Origin: Tigriopus japonicus
Taxonomy: Eukaryota > Arthropoda > Copepoda > Harpacticoida > Harpacticidae
Assembly (NCBI GenBank): GCA_010645155.1
Contig: CM021317.1
Span: 14,208,781-14,272,780, forward strand
Direction of reading: 5' to 3'
DNA length: 64,000 nt
This document shows positions 59,101 to 64,000 of this stretch, in pieces (within the stretch, counting starts at the first letter, position 1; every line of letters starts with the position of its first letter). The notes under the pieces were generated by a model. The model was not told where the DNA came from. It saw only the letters and a program-made list of their open reading frames with translations, and did not search any database. The position numbers were made by a program, and so were the translations under genes.

Positions 59101-62100
59101 TTCAAACACTTCTAATACATTGGCTCTAATTTGAACATCCGACATATTTACTTTTAAGGTTTAGAGAGTTCTGGTGAATGATTCCGCGTCGATGCTTCAA
59201 TTAAGGTGTTAGCGGATGCAGATCCAATGAAGAGATTCAGACAGAGAAGCTGAGAGCAATCTTGCAATTCATCAATTTGTAATCCGGCTTTTTGGGAGAT
59301 CCAAGTGAATTTAGTGAAGGCTTCTTTGCCTAATTCAATTCCAAACCTTGTCGGTCCATCTGTTCATCTCTCAGTCACTGTCAAATCATTCTCATTCAAC
59401 GTCAAGCCAAGGAATGAGAGAGTCCAATTGAAGTGGGAATCGAATTGCAACATCATTTATTTCCGACAAAGGGTTGAATGAGTGAGTAGGTAAGGTGTAT
59501 TTAGAAGCATCTCCATCCAGTCTACATATTTCACTTGCCTTGAGTTTTTTTGGTTCGATCTTTTCTTGTCTAGTTGGAAATTATTTTGCTCATGTCGGAG
59601 TTGACTCCGACCCTTCATGAAATTCAAGAGTGATTCATTTCGGAAGAATGCATAATCTTTTTTCCTGTCCCGGTCAACTCCAGCAATTGGGACCTCAGGA
59701 CTTCGACTTTGATGTCTTTCCAATTATCACGAACGAACCCAAACTGAGGAGTCTCCAGGGAAATGCAACTTCGTCATACTTGAACTGAACGACATGATTA
59801 GATGGTGCAAAAATGTCATGAATTCCGAGATTGCCTTCAGAATTTCCAGTCCAAATGCCAGAGTGTACACTTACCGCTCTTGTGGGACGTGAACTGAAAT
59901 CCAGAGGAGCTTTTCCGTCATCCTCATTCACTGACAAACTTGGATTGTGGCCAAGCCGAATACGCATTTTTAAGAAAACAAGAACTTTTGCCCCATTGAG
60001 CACTCGCTCGAATGGAAAAGAAGTATCCGAGATGGAAATCAAGCTTCATGAGGGCACTTCTACTCAACATAATCTGTCATTCCCATCAAACCTCTCTCTG
60101 TCTGTCTCGGTATCAGTTTTCTCACTTTTACCAGAACAACGAGAAGCACTTAATGGGACACAATAGCCTTCCCACATTAGCTTGAACATAGCTTAAACAA
60201 ACGTGGGATAAATGCACTCATGGGGGCTCAGTTGACTGATTCGGTCCAAGGGGGCGAAACTTTATCACCTGTCATGGATATCAACACCAGAGATGTTTCT
60301 GGACAGTTCCTCTTTATCAGAGAGAGGGACGAATGTGGTGGCTTCGAGAAATGGACCTTTTAGTGGAACAACACCCAAAAATGGCCAACTCATTGCCACA
60401 AAAATAAACAAAAAGGAATACTATCGTGTTGTTTTTTGCTCGGCGGACTTTGTCGGATTTGTCCTCCATTTGAGTGAAAGATCCGATGACCATCTCTAGC
60501 TTGTATAACAAAGTGGCAAAAAGACACTCGGGAAACCTTGAGAGAGAGAATCTCCCGAGATCTTCACTTCACTTTGGCCCTTTGTACTATGGACATTGTT
60601 GGGGGTCAAGTTTCTGGGCTTGAGTGCAAGTCAGTACGGAATATGTACAAGTCCAGTAATGGAACGTAATTCAAGTAAGGACCCTAACAATGGAACATGT
60701 TCTGACATGCACATGTATGCTCGCTCACCAAGGACACGTTTATTTGAAGACATAGTGCACCTCTTGCTGAGAAGAACGAAGCTCTGCGTGTCAAAGACCT
60801 GAGAGGAGCAAACATGTAATTTTCTTCACAATATCACGCTTCTTCAACCCTCCAATTCCAGTCATACGTCATCACTACCTACCTACCTGCAAACAAACGC
60901 GCTGATTCTCTGATTATATTCCGAAGAACATCCTCCGCCATTTGGAGCCTTCATTTCAATGTATGGAAGAAGTGCATTCGAATCAACGAACAAGTGTAAT
61001 GCTCGAGTAACTCTGTCAAAGTCAGTCCAGCCACGTGCTTGCCATTTTAAGCGATTTCTGCGCCCTCGTCTCCCCTAATTAGAGTGATGGATTGAAAGAG
61101 AAAGCTCGTCCATCCATCGGGCAGATTCATGCATGGGCAAAATGTCCAGAATGTGAGAAACCGAGAGTCTTCCCAAAGTAAGGAAACGGGACCGAACCCA
61201 TCTCAAAACCACTGATCTGGTAATTAGAAGTTACGATCTCGCGATGGTCAAAGAAAAGTTCGACCCAAGTTGAAATACCCCCTCTCGAGACCAAATTTGT
61301 GAACTTTTGTTATTCATTGGGGGTCCTGAAGCTCTCACAACTGGATGAGGCATGTTAGAATCTAAGAGATATGCGGATCGACATTGAATTTTGCAACTTT
61401 TGTTGATGGGTTTTGCTAATCGCAAACTTAATTTACCACTCAGTTGATTATCATGTTTCAGGGTGGCCCATTTTGCACTTGAATTTTATTACTTTAAGTC
61501 GAGCAAAGAACTCTTGGAGTGTTTAAAGTGAAAGCTACTTGCCATACCGTGCGAGAATGATTGATAAAACCAATCGCGATTTTTTAGTAGAGCACGTGTC
61601 GTCTCAGTTGATTCAAATGTGGAAATTGGCATGTTATTTTTTGTTTTAGGTAAGCCTTTGGGGATCGATGCTCCTCAAAATTTGTCTCCTTGAGGATGGC
61701 GAATGAAGAACGATTTCGCTTGCCAAAGGGACACTTAAGTATTGATCGGAGGAGAAATGCCTCTGGACCTGTAAGGTGAAGTTTGTAAAACTTTGGTGTC
61801 GCATGCACCCATGTAGCTGCTGCATTTCTACCTCCAACATCAACTTTTGGCGAAACTGGGAAATTGTTCCACAATGGAAACAAATCATCTCAGACGGAAA
61901 GTTTTACACACATTAGGTACATTTCGCAAACACCAATGGGAAACGACTAAACACAACTAACATCTATCGAATTCTCAGACCGAACGTTAGGGGATGTGTG
62001 GGAACAGGCTCGCTGAACGCCATTTAAGGCCCGGTTAATGGGCTCATTTCAGGAACGAGCAGAATCTCATTTGCATTAGTTGCCTTTTGCCAATTTGATC

Positions 62101-64000
62101 ATCGCGATTTAGCACCAAGTTGGAAGAAGCACTTGGAGAATAGATTAAAAATTCCTGGTTCTTCAATATAGATCAAAGCTTTGAAGCCTCAGGTCTTCCG
62201 ACTGAAGAGTACTGGGTAATAGCATCTCGAGCACCACGGATCAAGTTAAAAGAATTTACCCATCAAATCCAAGCTTACTTGGAAAAACTTATACTTTGAG
62301 CATCACCTCAACGTTTGATTTGTAGGATCAATTCAAGCAGTGTAAATGATCTATTTTTGCGTCATCAGTAAGATTTTTCGTACTTTAGAACGTTTGATAT
62401 GAAGCAATGACGATTGATTTACAACCATTTTTTTAGCCCACTGAGGTGCTAGATAGTTCCAAAATTAGGCAGTTTAAGCAACTCGCGGGCTTGAGGTAAT
62501 AAGCCTCAAATGAGAAACACAGGCCTTGGAGTCTTCCGTACGTTCAAGACATGTGACCAACAAAGTCTGGGAATCCCATTTCCCCATTTCCCAAAAACAT
62601 CTTATCAAGTTGTAAGAAGCTGATTGTCAGCTGTCAAAAGACTGCCAAACTCCAAAACCATTCCAGTTGTAATATGATAGCAATTCTCTATTCAAATTTC
62701 GACAGAGCTGCAATTTTTTGTTTAAACTTTCAGGATTTTGAGCGGCTTATCTGATTTTGCAATCGAAGTTTGGGTAAAGTGATAAAATTATCTCGGAAAA
62801 AAACTCTCGGACACCCTGTCTTTTCAGTTCAGTTATGTGCTGAAAGAGAGGGACCATGAGAAAAAGTAAAATGTTGATGGGATCTTTTGGGGAAATATGG
62901 AAGCTTTATAAAGACCCACTCACTCATCGTGGGCAGGTGGAGGAATCTAATTTCCGCTCTCTTTATCAACCCCAACCAACATTGGGTGCGAATGAGAACT
63001 GAGCAGAGCTCAAATCAAAACCCGGGCAGGATATAAAAACGATTTTAGCCAATATACATTGCTCGAGTAATCAGGTGTACCTTCACGATTGAGAGGCATA
63101 TTTTAGGCACCCAGAATTGTCCAAACGATAACAACTGTAAAGGTAAATGATTCCAGGCAGAAAATTGCATCATGCGCCCGTTTGAGTTCTGTCTCTTTTG
63201 GGCTCTCTTGACAGAAGACACAAGCATGTTGACATCCACTGAGGCGTTTTCTTTTACCTGGGGAGAGTGAGTAGATATGAATTATTCAGAAAAGCTCTCT
63301 GATCGTTCCAAAAGCTCGGAAATCCCATTTCCGGGCCCCACAATCACCACGTATGACATGCGTCTGAATATTTTATAACCTCTATATACTCTCTCGTCAT
63401 AATGACGAAAACGGCAACTGAGACGATTTGACCAGATGTGATTTGGTCTCACCACTTTTTCGTGTAGTTCTTGGAACGAGGAGGCCCTCAAAAATGGAGT
63501 TCCCATTGGAGGAGCTCTCGCTTACATACACATGTGCCATTTCTCGGTCTCTTCTCTTTCCCAAGAGGGATTTGACTGGTCTTAAACTGGAATACAATTG
63601 CCTACAGGGAAGCCTTGCATCAGGACATGGTCCTGAATACAAATTTGCCTCGCCAACATCTCGATCCATTTAACAACATGGACCTTGTATCATGGTTGGA
63701 ACCCTCGCCCTCAGGATAAGGGCAGGACAAATATTGATGGCATAAGTTGGAAGCTGTAATGAATCCTCAATGGTTTTAGAACACCAATCGGATGATGGAG
63801 TGTAATCGTCAATGGGAGGTATTCAGAAAGCACTTTCAAAATAATCATGGTGACAGTGGGGTGATGATGTTTGAGGCGAATTTATTCCATAAATGTTGGA
63901 GCATTGAGATAACGTGTTATACTGATTAATTCTGGATTACTTTGGGGATCTAGGGAAGTGTAGCATTGCTCTATTTTAAGGAAACCAGCCCTTCTTTTGG
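53147..64000. other. Putative intronic or intergenic DNA, no supported gene
   Basis: Less repeat-rich than the left of the window. Open frames exist on both strands, for example minus-strand frames at 54666-54412 and 54440-54183, and a mutually antisense pair at 59695-60166. None shows a recognisable motif or a convincing set of splice sites. Exons of the gene starting at 52 kb may be hidden here. I found no clear inverted-repeat elements after 53153. Confidence 0.35.

Noticed and set aside
59695..60166. Antisense pair of open frames as genes
   Set aside because: Each shadows the other and neither has a start, splice site or motif that decides between them.
1..64000. CRISPR arrays, operons, riboswitches or prokaryotic signals
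   Set aside because: No regularly spaced repeats with unique spacers and no tightly packed co-directional genes. Spliced genes and LINEs show eukaryotic DNA.

Overview
The window is eukaryotic nuclear DNA, most likely from an arthropod. Moderately AT-rich, gene-poor DNA is packed with short inverted-repeat transposons, there are degenerate non-LTR retrotransposons, and the one clearly spliced gene has a 52-nt intron of the compact kind usual in arthropods, plus an 898-nt GC-AG intron. Animal-type products (a Golgi carbohydrate sulfotransferase, a secreted C-type-lectin-like protein) support a metazoan. A crustacean such as a copepod is a guess from gene content, not shown by the sequence.

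Layout. 1-0.15 kb: C-terminal end of an unidentified gene. 0.5-1.0 kb: hAT-like MITE. 2.6-3.7 kb (minus): a broken paralogue of the lectin gene further right, cut off by a LINE relic (3.7-5.0 kb) that itself carries a 267-bp foldback element. 6.15-8.18 kb (plus): three-exon HNK-1-type carbohydrate sulfotransferase. 8.7-9.7 kb: mariner-like transposase remnant and a tRNA-related SINE. 10.1-11.5 kb (minus): intact single-exon gene for a secreted protein joining a C-type lectin domain to a ~300-residue cysteine-containing module I do not recognise. The pseudogene at 2.6 kb carries the same module.

11.9-46.3 kb is a graveyard of non-autonomous DNA elements: hAT-like MITEs with 8-bp duplications, an 882-bp MULE-like foldback with a perfect 9-bp duplication, an inverted-repeat element with a 14-bp flanking duplication, large palindromes at 30.3-31.8 kb, and a second LINE relic at 14.1-15.5 kb.

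47-52.6 kb looks genic again. On the minus strand there are short spliced-exon candidates (47.5-47.95, 49.6-50.3 and 51.6-51.7 kb), and on the plus strand a non-coding leader exon ending in a consensus splice donor at 52,613. The remaining 11 kb reads as intron or intergenic DNA with few recognisable features.

The two convincing genes would both act in the secretory pathway or at the cell surface (glycan sulfation; a secreted glycoprotein). Nothing shows that they work together. The best lead for something undescribed is the shared lectin-associated module; next are the elements with unusually long flanking duplications.
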